DNA of 64,000 nt from Branchiostoma belcheri (lineage: Eukaryota > Chordata > Leptocardii > Amphioxiformes > Branchiostomatidae), in NCBI RefSeq assembly GCF_001625305.1, contig NW_017804254.1, forward strand, positions 744,923 to 808,922. Direction: 5' to 3'. The notes beneath the pieces were generated by a model. That model did no database searches. It was given only the letters and a program-made list of their open reading frames with translations, and was not told where the DNA came from. Position numbers and translations under genes: made by a program. Positions 1 through 30,061 of this stretch are shown here, in pieces (the first letter of the stretch is position 1; the number at the start of each line of letters is the position of its first letter).

Positions 1-700
1 GTAGGACAAAACACGTACATTAAGTGCGGATGAAAAGAAGTTACATGGAGAGAAGAACCATGCTCAGGTTGTTCTGACCGCGTCCCACACAGAACCAGAA
101 AGGCAAATTGTAGAAGGGGACGAAACCATTTCATCGTGGTCATGAACTTACCTCCGTGACAGTTTTTCCATTCGCCCTGGTATTCCGCGGTTAAAGAACA
201 CCAGGGACGGTCATGGTCGACGTCGGTACAGGAAGTGTAGGTTACTCCTCCGTACGTAAATGGAAAATGGCACTCCGAGTCTGAAAAATAAGAATTTGAG
301 TCAAAGGCACGAGGAGGGCAACTGTTCCGTTCCTGTACCTAAAACTATGCCCAACACTTTGCCCAAGTCAATAATTATTTGGAAATCTTTTGTATTCGAA
401 TCTGCACATCCTGAAGTCTAGTGACCGTCTCTGCCGGGGAATAATTCGGAACTGTATATGGGATGAAATGGTATCTCTTCAACTACAAGACCAACTGAGT
501 TTGGTTTTTTGAACCTCTTTAATTTTGCATTGGTAAAATTAACATAAACAAGAAACTTTTTGAAAAAGCCGGCCGAGGCATATTTAGAAGAACTACCTGA
601 AAGTTGCATATTGTGTTCCGGTAAAGTTGTTGCAAGAATAAAACTAAATTGCTGTTTGAATTGTGCATGTTTTCAGTTGGATCTCCATTGAAAATGATGT
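1..700. repeat. Direct duplication carrying an FN2 exon, copy 1 (copy 2 about 2290-2880)
   Basis: From about base 25 the sequence runs nearly identical to about 2310-2820, including the FN2 exon and its flanking intron. Small indels separate the copies. This is the event that doubled the FN2 module. Confidence 0.8.
152..280 (-). CDS. Fibronectin type II domain exon 2 of gene A
   Basis: A 129-nt phase 1-1 exon, acceptor TTTTTCAG and donor GGAG/GTAAGT. The translation has the FN2 pattern: a first Cys followed by FPF-TY-G, then Y-x-SC-T, a central RPWCSL, and a final W-x-x-C. FN2 modules usually bind collagen/gelatin or mannose-type ligands. It is almost identical to the exon at 2438-2566, so the pair arose by recent duplication. 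The next exon of the gene lies outside the window. Confidence 0.85.
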
Positions 701-3700
701 CACCTTGTTGGTATTTTCCTGATATGATGAAATAGATTCACACATTGTTCACAATATACGTGTTCTTTGCTTGACTTTATGTGCAAAATGCACACTGTGC
801 TCAGTGGCACGATTGGTCTGGTATGTGCAAAATGCACAGTGCTCAATGGCACGATTGGTCTGGTGTGTGCAAAACACATAGTGCTCAATGGCACGATTGG
901 TCTGGTGTGTGCAAAATGCACAGTGCTCAATGGCACGATTGGTCTGGTATGTGTAAAATGCACAGTGCTCAATGGCACGATTGGTCTGGTGTGTGCAAAA
1001 CACATAGTGCTCAATGGCACGATTGGTCTGGTATGTGCAAAATGCACAGTGCTCAATGGCACGATTGGTCTGGTGTGTGCAAAACACATAGTGCTCAATG
1101 GCACGATTGGTCTGGTATGTGCAAAATGCACAGTGCTCAATGGCACGATTGGTCTGGTGTGTGCAAAATGCGCAGTGCTCAGTGGCACGGTTGAGTTTGG
1201 GGTGTGTAAAATCCACAGTGATCAATGGTAGAGTCTGTTTGGTCGGTCTCAGGGTCTAATTTGGTTGGATCAACGACTCTCTTTTAAACCTCCTTGGCTG
1301 GATGTAAAATGTAGAGCCTAGATTTCAGTAGAATTTATAAATGTGTACTTTGTAAAATTTTATTGAGTATAGACTTTTGCTAACTCTAAGATTCTGTTTT
1401 TTATTGTGTCACTGGTATATGTAGCAGAGGACTGTCTAAGGCGTCACTGAAACAGAAAGAAAAGATTGTCTTGTTCACAAAACATCTTACTAGTAACAAA
1501 AAGCAAAAATCTACAACAAAAGTTCAGGTGTGACGTCTTGCCAACTGCTTCGCTCATTGTTAACTACAACCCGTTGTTTTCTACTATTCCTTAGAACTAG
1601 AAATGTATGTTTTAATATATTCGAATCCAAGATCGCTATCTTTTCAACTTGTATGATAGTGTAAATGGCAAAAGTAGTACGCAACCGGCTTCGAATGGTA
1701 TGATCCGCAGCTGGGGGTCTGAGGTCGAGCACATGGAAATCTCAGTACATACACTCTTATTTGAGTCCTGAATATAACCCGTTACATCCACGTCTGCGGC
1801 CAGTGTGATCATTCTTTGTAAGGTCCAATCGAGCTACTAAGAGACTCTTACAATATTTTACGATCGAAAATGCCCTGCATAATTTTTTTTGGAGACGCTC
1901 GCAACAATCTACTCCAGCACAGTGCACACTGGTTTTACTAAAAATTACATGATACTGTTCCTTATCAATATCTTTCAATGTATCTGAATTCATGGTCAGT
2001 ATCTTTTGAGCGTAAATCTTACGATCGAAAATGTCCCGCAAATGGACGCACGCCCCCTCTCCCACCCAAGTACATGCACGTGAAACTTCTACACCCTCTA
2101 CAAAATTTCTCTGCAAATCAGGCAACATTTTCCTTTCTTAGACTTAAATAATGAGCGTTGCAATGTTTTCTGGGCGATTAGAGGTCATGGATAAACAGCA
2201 TTTACCGATTTGAAGGGTGCGGAGTCCAATACGTTCTTACCAGATTTATTTTCGATTTATTGTATGCCTCCTGGCGGAGTATTGTGGGTAGACGATTTTT
2301 CGTGTTCGCATGTGCGGATGAAAAGAAGTTACATGGAGAAGAACCATGCTCAGGTTGTTCTGACCGCGTCCCACACAGAACCAGAAAGGCAAATTGTAAA
2401 AGGGGACGAAACCATTTCATCGTGGTCATGAACTTACCTCCGTCACAGTTTTTCCATTCGCCCTGGTATTCCGCGGTTAAAGAACACCAGGGACGGTCAT
2501 GGTCGACGTCGGTACAGGAATTGTAGGTTACTCCTTCGTACGTAAATGGAAAATGGCACTCCGAGTCTGAAAAATACGAATTTGAGGCATGAGGAGGGCA
2601 ACTGTTCCATTCCTGTACCTAAAACTATGCCCAACACTTTGCCCAATTCAATAATTATTTGGAAATCTTTTGTATTCGAATTCGAAGCTGCACATCCTGA
2701 AGTCTAGTGACCGTCTCTGCCGGGAAATAATTCGGAACTGTATATGGGATGAAATTATATCTCTTCGACTGAGTTTGGTTTCTTGAACCTCTTTAATTTT
2801 GGTAAAATTAACAGAAACAAATTTTATACGCTAAACGATAAACATACCGATAACGCTTAACGTTGAATTAGAGCGGGCCGGCTCACAGCACGTAACGCTT
2901 AACGGAAAACGGCATGCAGGCCCTCTTCCATAGTCTTTCTGACGAAGACAACAAGTGTTCCCTGCCCGGCCTGGCAGAAGCTGTAATGGAAAAACTCACC
3001 CGTTTCACAATGATCTCCTTCATATCCAGCAGCACAAGTACAGGTGTAGCCGTTGACCTCGTCCTCGCAAGTCGCGCCATTTGCACACGGATCAGACAAG
3101 CATTCGTTTGTCTCTGAACCGACACAAAAGAAGTTCTTTAAAAGATGTTCCATGTGAAATTCCACGTTTAAATATCAAAGGCCTGACAATAGCATTCTTA
3201 AAATAATACACGGAAAAGTGTTAAAATATCTGCAATTTTGGGCATTTCCTGGCTATAAAATGGTCTTCTGCGAGAGAGGATAACTCAAGAACCGTTTGAC
3301 GGATCGTGATTTTTTGGTATGTAGATAGCTTAAGTGCTTGACATAATTAGATGGCAATTATGCAGATCAGTGTCTAATTTACATGTTAATAAGGAACTGT
3401 AAATCTGCTGTATTCCAATATAGGACTATTTGAAGTTGTATAATATGTAATTGAGAACGTCGACAGATTTGATTATGTAAATGAGGACCTAATTTGCATA
3501 ATTAAAGAAAAGGATAATATTTCATAGATTTCAGAGTAACTGTCAAGAATTTCATACTTACCATATTTGGAGTTTAAGTGAAGCCAAACATCATTTAACA
3601 GAGTTTATTCAAATCAGCACCTTATATTCATAATTTATGAGGAAACGCTAGAATAGCTTCCTTTGTCATTGGGTGGATAACATAATCAACTAATGTAATT

Positions 3701-6700
3701 AATGTAAATGAGGATATCATTCACATAATCAATGAGAAAAATTGCAATTCCTCACTGAAAAAAATTGGCGAAGGTATGGGTTCGTGGAACTCTTCCTTAT
3801 ATCTGTATAAAGTTTTACGTTTCACACTTCTGGCCTTAATTTCATCACGGTTGGTCTTTTGTTACATTCATTTTTAAATAGTCAAAGTAAAGTAAAAACA
3901 CAAGCAGGTACCTTCACACACTAGATCTTCTCCCCTCCAGTGGCTGTTCACGCAGATTTTCCTCTCGTTACCGGACGCCCTGACATACCCGGCCGGGCAG
4001 GTGAAGACACATGTGTGGCCGGCTGGGTAGGTGCCTGCACCGCAATCACTGGTGTAACCTTCGGGGTGGCTGGGTGCACCGACACATGGGCGACCTGGAA
4101 TATTATTGGTAAATCATTAGTAAGCTCTCGTTTAACACTTTATTTCAAATCAACATCAAATCATATTCCTTTCCACCAGACGACGTTTGCAACGACGTTG
4201 AGCGAGCGTGAATTAATTGAACGAACAAAATTAGATTTGAAATTGGAAGATGCAGGAGGAGATGGAGAAACATGATGAAAAGCAAATAGTTTATCCATAT
4301 CTATGGTATATATTGAAATATAATGAAAGCATGCACTAGCTCATTTAGTTTTTTATAATCATAAACACCAGCATATGAATTGTGTAAGCTCATACTATGC
4401 TATGCTAGAGATCTAGACTTGATTAACAAATTAACGTTCTTCTTAAAGTACATTTATTTAGTACTTAAAATTATTTGCGTTAACAAAATCGTGTTAAACA
4501 AAAAAATGGTGTTAAACGTTATTTTGTACCATTAGTTTTTTTAGGACAAAGTACCTATTATGAAATCAAGTACTGGCATAAAAATGAGGTAACAACCCCT
4601 CTAGCCCATTTTTTTACCAGTAGGTATATGTCTCTATATTTGAAAGTTTGCCACTCACAACGACACTTCAGTCCGCGTCCTCCAGTCCACCATTTTGTCC
4701 TGCCCTTGACCTTGCACACCCTCCTTGTGCCCCCTGTGTCCTTCACACATCCCAACCTGCAGTCAAAGTTGCAGACGGTTCCATCTTGGTACCACCCTTC
4801 TGCGTTTGGCTCCTGGTCACAACTTCTTACCGTGTCTGGGAACGTCAAAGGCTTGCACCTCTCTGCAAGTAGCACATGAATATATCTCTTTTATATTACG
4901 TCAACTCTCATAGTACGTATGAAATCTAAATTTGTATTTAATACATTTCATACAAAGATACATAATTGGAAGTAAAACCTGTCATGTTCACAGAAAATCA
5001 GACATGTGCAAGGGTGGATGGAGCAAACCTTCAACATCAATTAGAACCCAGATAGTTTGCACAGGTAGGTAACATATTTTCGTTTTCAAAAAGATAAGAA
5101 TCTCCAAGACGTACTTCTAACTTTCCTTCCGCCGACAGGAGCCACATAGAACACAAGGGCGAGACAGAGGAGGATGCCGATGATGGACCTAAAAAGGAAA
5201 GACAAAAAGTCATTTGGATTGAAGGAGGTTGTTGATGTAAGATTATTATAAAATTGTGGAAACCCCTGGGCCTGTGCCAAAAATTAGCCTGCTGGCCTCT
5301 TACTCACACCTTGTGCTAATGGTAGACCGGTCGAACAAGATGATTATTTGGGCAGTCAAGCTTTTTATTAGCAATTAGCAAATACACCGATAAAACATGT
5401 TCACATGCTCCCTCTGCGCTCTATCTGGCCTCTACATCTACGCAATTATTCTGTCATTATGTAGGCGTGCTCTGAAAGGTGACTAGAGTACTAGTGTACT
5501 TATTCATTGTGGCTAAAGTAAAAGTACCTGTCTTATATGGGCGCGTTCTTAAATCCTACTGTAGTTGTAAAAATTTTAGATCCTATGAACGGACTGGAGT
5601 TAATGGCCAGTTAAGTGCCAATAGCACGCATACGCTACGAGTTCTTTAATAGCCTGCATTGTTACTTCACATCCTTTCGCCGAATGTCAAATGTCAACCG
5701 ACTCAGGTGTGCATGATGTCATCAGTGCATCGGGAAGCATTCCCGTGGGAACCGGGCGTTTTTGTAGTCTAGGTAGTGGGGGCAGCAGAGAATTAGTAAT
5801 CTGGGTGCCATCTACTTTTTTTCGGGCCAGAGGAGCCCCAAGGACATCGGATGGCCAGCACACAGGCTAGAGAATTTGTCCAATAGATTGCTAGCGTTTT
5901 TGTCTCTATTTTAAGATCATTCTTATTCACTTCAACATAACCTAAATACCTTTGTTATTTCATTTCATTTATTTATTTACCCAGGGTAAAACATGTCGCC
6001 GCTAGGGCGTTTTTCAATGTTCCCTGCGGACATATACATTTACAAAATAGCTTAAAATAACAAATAGGAAAACAAAGGTACAACGAAGCTTAATAAACTC
6101 TGACTCACAGTGATAGCTTTTTCCTGACCCACTTGATGAACTTGATGGCCACCAAATCATTTCTACCTAAATTCCCTCCTGCACCGACAAACATTCTTGT
6201 GCACTTTGTAAGCACAAAAGTTTTTAAACGCTCTTGAAATGATATCGATATGGGCGGTGAAGAAAAGCACACAGAAAGCACATTCAAAGGCTCAATCATA
6301 CAATCTGAAAAATTTTAGAGGGTAGTCCTTTGATTTTTGATTGAATATACTTAACCGGTTCAATAGCTCAATTGGTAGAGTGCTCGCTTTGTAACCGGGA
6401 GGTTGTGAGTTCAAACTCCGGCCGGGTCATACCAAAGACTTTAAAAATGGTACACACTTCTTTCTCTGCTTTCTCTGCTTCTCGGCACATATGAGAAAGA
6501 GTGTGGGGAAGGTCAAGCACACAGCACTACCAGCGGACTAGCCCCCTGTTGTAGTGCCCTGCACAACTGTGTGTCGCCAAAGGGCTACGGAAATGGACAT
6601 GGGCACCAAAACCCTATGCTCTGCATAGGGCACGGGTAGAACCTTTTATACTTAACTTGGTAGTTCCTTAACTTGTAAATGGATTACGGGAGAATCGGAA

Positions 6701-7799
6701 AGCGACTGTCAACATGTACAATATCGGCAGAAGTTCTCCATAGACAGATCTAAAGCCACAGCAAGGGAATTTTATGGATAACATCCTCCACAGAATCCAA
6801 ATCTAATACGATAGGGCGAGAACAAAACAAGGAGGGCCAAAAAAACAAGATTCCTACATTTTCAAATTTTTGCATCATAAACCTTGTTAAACAAGAAATG
6901 GTACCTACAGTATATTGTGCTAGGTTTACTGTCAACTATAACAACATCCATTGTCACTGAAAGCTAAAAGTTTTCAATCATTGTATAAATGGTTTGATTC
7001 AGTGGGAACATCATTTATAAACTTAAAAGGAATGAAATATTTTCATCACAGCATCAAAGTAATAGACAAAACAATAAAAACAATAAATCAGAGCATTGTA
7101 TTTTTTCCTCTCTTCATATTTATCTGCCATCTACATTCCGGCATGGCAACAGAAATCTTTGCCCATTTTTAGGCATGTTGACCACTGTCAGAGGGCAACA
7201 AAATTTCACTGCGCGCGCTGATGTCATCCATAAAAATTACTTGCTGTGGCCCAAACAGCGGGAGTCCACTTGGCGGTCAGTAACACCAGAATGGCGAAAT
7301 CTCCTATAGCCGTGGGCGTAAAAACATATTTCCCTACTCCGCATACAAAGTTTACAGGAACAAATGCTTGGATCGATATCTAAAATCTAGTACGGTAAAT
7401 TTAAAAAATGTAAGACTTTGTAGTAAGGCAATAAGTGACGCATGTGCCACGTCTTTTAGGAAAAAAAAAACATTGCACGGTGCACCATTAGGAAAAAAAC
7501 GATACAGCCTATTAACTTAAAGTACTTGGTTCCTGACAAGCGAGAAACAAAAACTAACTTCTTGAAGCAGCTATTTTTTTAAAGTCTAATTCCGAGGCAG
7601 TACGTATATGTGCTAACCGTCGACTCTCCAAGGTCAAACTCACCGACTCCTTTTCTCACAACCAACCGTGGTTCTAACGGACCAAATATCCCGAAAAACT
7701 GAAAAAAATTGACCGTCAATTGACTGTTTTGCGAAAGGCGTGTAAAACTGACGTCTACAACAACATTCCAATAAAAATAATCATTCGTACTCACCGCAT
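152..7799 (-). CDS. Gene A: secreted modular protein, CCP-Sushi-EGF-FN2-FN2 (3' end outside window)
   Basis: Seven coding exons on the minus strand: 7795-7799, 5115-5188, 4659-4862, 3912-4094, 3000-3113, 2438-2566, 152-280. The five-base first exon (ATGCG, then GTGAGT) joins exon 2 to give [17 protein letters not shown], a signal peptide. Then come a CCP-like six-Cys module, a six-Cys Sushi module ([22 protein letters not shown]), one cbEGF-like module and two fibronectin type II modules. From exon 3 on every module exon is phase 1-1, and all lengths keep frame (about 279 residues here). The CCP exon ends on T and the Sushi exon starts with GT, so a Cys codon is built across the junction. Likely role, by family: secreted or extracellular-matrix adhesion/recognition protein; the ligand cannot be inferred. 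The 3' end lies below position 1. It is the tandem paralogue of the gene starting at 30061. Confidence 0.82.
781..1230. repeat. 42-bp minisatellite, about 10.7 copies
   Basis: Unit is 42 bp around GGCACGATTGGTCTGGT. Two unit types, one with AAAATGCACAG and one with AAAACACATAG, partly alternate, which is a higher-order pattern. Because 42 is divisible by three and the unit lacks stops in several frames, long open frames appear on both strands; they have no other coding sign. It lies in the intron between the two FN2 exons of gene A. Confidence 0.92.
2438..2566 (-). CDS. Fibronectin type II domain exon 1 of gene A
   Basis: A 129-nt phase 1-1 exon with acceptor TTTTTCAG and donor GGAG/GTAAGT. 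It encodes 43 residues with the four Cys of an FN2 module (CHFPFTY, SCT, PWC, WKNC). It follows the EGF exon at 3000-3113 and precedes its near copy at 152-280. At 43 residues it is slightly shorter than the usual FN2 module, but the core aromatic and Cys positions are kept. Confidence 0.87.
3245..3800. repeat. Interspersed repeat, AT-rich family with ATTATGCAAAT-like core
   Basis: Runs from GGATAACTCAAGAACCGTTT to GGCGAAGGTATGGGTTCGTG. Related copies lie at about 24485-25030 (opposite orientation), 28240-29030 and 31860-32080, sharing phrases such as TCAAGCATCACTTAAG, CCTCATTTGCATAAT and CTGCAGTTCCAGAACAAGCT. It lies in the Sushi-EGF intron of gene A. No protein seen; probably a non-autonomous element. 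Confidence 0.65.
6356..6646 (+). mobile_element. tRNA-derived SINE in intron 1 of gene A
   Basis: The 5' end is tRNA-like: A-box TAGCTCAATTGGTAGAG, B-box GAGTTCAAACTCC, Thr-like TGT anticodon. The acceptor stem does not pair cleanly, so it is not a working tRNA gene. A tRNA-unrelated body follows. A perfect 10-bp target duplication TATACTTAAC flanks it (6346-6355 and 6647-6656), fixing both ends. There is no poly-A tail. Confidence 0.85.
6755..7250. mobile_element. MITE with about 30-bp terminal inverted repeats
   Basis: Left end GCCACAGCAAGGGAATTTTA and right end, read in reverse complement, GCCACAGCAAGTAATTTTTA, both continuing into ATGGAT-ACATC. About 500 bp with no transposase frame. The right-end motif GATGTCATCCATAAAA recurs near 21850 and 23625. 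It lies in intron 1 of gene A. Confidence 0.7.
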
Positions 7800-10183
7800 G
7801 GTGGTAGCTACCGAATGTCCGACCTGTCTCAGACGACCTGGTGTTCGGCAGGACTGGGGCGACTGGTCTAAATGCTGTCCTCTATGACGAATCCCGGTCA
7901 ATTAAGGATAGCCTCCAAACCAGGCTGCTGGTACTATTTTAATATCGTCGCCTTCTGTTTGATAACGATCTATTTTCTGACCGTCTTCTGATGGCTACGT
8001 TACTTAAACTGTGTGAGCGCTGCAGCAACCAGAAAACATTCTGTATTCATAAAAAAAGTGGTTAATAAAGGCCCTTCGAAGCCTGCGATGTCCAGCCTTC
8101 CACAAGGTTGTCATCAGCCCCAGGTGACACGACGGGGACAGGGTCACCGTACCTATTATTGTTAACAGGTTTTTCTGCCCGACTTCAAAGTAGTACTAAA
8201 TTTAAATTATACCAAATTATCCGATCAGGTCAAGCGTCGGAAACAAAGACTGTTACGCCGTCAAAAAGGTCAATTGGTTAGCTTCACCTGTTTGTGCACA
8301 ACTAGACCGAAATATATGGCTTTAAACACGTAATTCACCTATGGTCATCTACATATCCATATTGTAATTTGTCATGGCTTGAATGTGGTAGACTTGAGAT
8401 GTGTTTATTGTATCTATACAAAATTCTGCCATAACTACAACCTTAATTTTCTCGTTGCCTAACCATGGGTCTTAATTCTCCTGTAAAGGAATTATGTAAT
8501 AAACTCAAGCCTCAGTTGCTAAGAAATGTCACACTGTCTCGGGGACCCCTGCTCCGGTTGTGTGTCACCTTGACCCGCGCGTGTCATGCTTTTATCATGC
8601 TCCTACTCTGTATCTGTTTATCTAGGCCAATATGTACATAATGCTATACAAAAGAGAAACAATGTCACAGTAATGTAAAATGTAACAGTCCATTATAACA
8701 TATATACATGTATTGAAGTTAGATTAGTACCTCTAGTAGAAATAGTTTATAGTTATTTTCCATTCATTGTATCCAATGCAATTGTTGCGTAATAAACTTG
8801 ACTTGACTTGCCAACAAATTAACGTTCTTTTTAAAGTAACTTTATTTTGCATGGCGAATTCTCTCGTTTAGTTGTAAATATACATATGATGGTTGTATCC
8901 ATTTGCTTCTCTGTAACTATACTGTCTAACAGAGCTGAACTAGAAGGGCAGCCGTGTTCTAATAATCTTTGATTCTAATGATGATTTTAAACGGCAGGTA
9001 ACTGTAAGATCAAAATCTATACTCGATAACATCATCTCTTGGTAACACATAGTAGATTTTAAGTTGTAATGTCGGACAAATCTAAAAGGAAGATGCGACG
9101 ATAACCGTGGTGACTTGCAAACTTGCATGTAAGAATTTCCCTAACAAATCATTCAGTATGTGTGTGTTAACAAGTGTGCACTTTGACCTCTAACCTTAAA
9201 ATTTGCTTTTTTATTTTATTGACTTTTTGGACGGTGAATTTTCTCACTATATCATCAATTAAAAACGTGATGATAGTAACCATTTGCTTCTTTGTAAATA
9301 TGGTGTCTTGGGACATTAAGATATGAAGCGGTGTTTTAATATCTGAGTCGAAAGAGTACTGTAACACAAAGTCACATATTCGCGGTGTGGTGATTTTGCA
9401 GTACGTGGAGAGGCACTGTGAAAATAAACCACCGTGAACATCTTAAGATTTACAAATGGTAGTATCATTCCAATGTATAAATAACATAACGTTACAACTG
9501 TCAATACAACTTTTTTTATCGCTGTACAGATATATCTCTCCGTCCCATGGTGATGTATTTGTCCCTAACAACACACAGTAGATGAAGTATCTTAAAAAAG
9601 ATATTTTATCAATGAGATATTGCGATTTAATGGAAGCGTCACTTGGTGTGTTTAAGTCAGATGTCAGATGGTGTATAGTCTACCACTTTATCATTACACT
9701 CGGTACATGTATTTCAGAATTACACTCAGTAAACACCATTCTTTATTCAGAACGGCCTATATTGTGTGTAGAAAACCAGGCAGACATGCAGTTTGTGGTA
9801 AGTAATAACCATATTTTATTAACTAAAACAGTAGCAAGTTCCCACAAAGTAGCAACTATCATGCCAGCGATGTAGCACAGAAAATGAAATTTAAAATGAA
9901 GAGTTAAACCATCACATCTTGTTAATACATGTATTCTAAGTTATTAACATAATAATAGGTTGACTTAATTAATGGGTAAATCATTTTTAAATTCTTAAAA
10001 GATACATATTGAATATATGTATCTCTACAGTCTATTTAATCTCTTAATCGAATTCTATATCCCAACTGAAGTAAGGTCTTATACTGAATGCCCCTAATAG
10101 GGGTCATTTAAAGGTACAGGAGGTTAATTTCATTATGTTAATCAACACTTGCTGAAACATTTCTACAAGAATTAAAGACGGCA

Positions 10184-10228
<45 letters not shown>

Positions 10229-10580
10229 CTGTTGTATAACGCAAAGTCTTGAGTAAACCAGTGTTAGTGACCTTCCGTTGCCTTGAACTTTGCTAATTGC
10301 TTTCTTGAGGTACCAGAACACAGAATTTTCAAGGACACCAGGATCTATGACGCGCATATATGAAGTTGAAAACAGTCACGTCGTGATCCTAAGCCATGCA
10401 AGTCCGCAGACCATTGTGTTCTGCTACCATAAGAGCTTCATAATCATGGTTCGTTTAACTAAACTAGTGAAAATAACTGTTTTGAAATAGAAACAATGCC
10501 AATTATAAGATCATTTGCATAGTTGCTAAGGACCAGCTGATAAGGACAATATAGAATTATTGGTGAAGGTCGTTGAAATC
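7800..10580. other. Intergenic: upstream region of gene A and downstream of gene B
   Basis: No exon found. From 7800 to about 9160 it matches the upstream region of gene B (30062 to about 31560), for example TAACAGAGCTGAACTA and AAGATCAAAATCTATACTCG, so both promoters probably descend from one. About 8580-8815 looks like a retroelement 3' end finishing AATAAACTTGACTTGACTTG. An (AT)n run lies at 10187-10225. No convincing TATA box. Confidence 0.6.
10187..10225. repeat. (AT)n microsatellite
   Basis: An uninterrupted AT dinucleotide tract of about 39 bases just downstream of gene B. Confidence 0.95.
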
Positions 10581-10596
10581 TAGTTTTTTTTTAATC

Positions 10597-10602
10597 TTTA
10601 TT
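10597..10602 (-). promoter_or_regulatory. Candidate polyadenylation signal of gene B
   Basis: AATAAA on the minus strand about 280 nt downstream of the stop codon at 10881-10883. It is the nearest canonical hexamer I noticed; it is short and unsupported by transcript data. Confidence 0.4.
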
Positions 10603-10880
10603 CTAAATGTAAGCGATTGTATTCTCCACAGCTAAAAGCTAATCGCTCATCGAGTATTGTTTTTATACTGAACTCCTATAACATCAACCATAGGCCAATT
10701 CCCACACGGGGCTTCTGGGAACGAAAAATACAAGACAACAAAACACAAAAGTTTTTTTCTGTATATTCTTGAATTATTAATTTTTAGTTCATACAAACAG
10801 CCCGGCTGGGCCCCGGTTTGGAAATGTGACCTAAGCATTAGTGAGGCGATCGCCTGATTGGCCGAACAGGCAAGATGTGC

Positions 10881-30061
<19,181 letters not shown>

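Noticed and set aside
781-1231. Long open frames on both strands and CRISPR-like regular repeat
   Set aside because: The unit is a 42-bp tandem repeat without unique spacers; the frames follow from a period divisible by three.
4628-4913. Plus-strand frames over the CCP exon (also 26837-27164)
   Set aside because: They are antisense to a well-supported minus-strand Cys-rich exon and appear in both paralogues only because the exon is conserved.
5086-5280. Hydrophobic segment as a C-terminal transmembrane helix
   Set aside because: It joins in frame to an upstream ATGCG micro-exon at 7795-7799 and precedes the Cys-rich modules, so it is an N-terminal signal peptide.
6356-6430. Possible tRNA-Thr (TGT) gene
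   Set aside because: The acceptor stem does not pair, and the sequence is the head of a longer element with target duplications, so it is a SINE.
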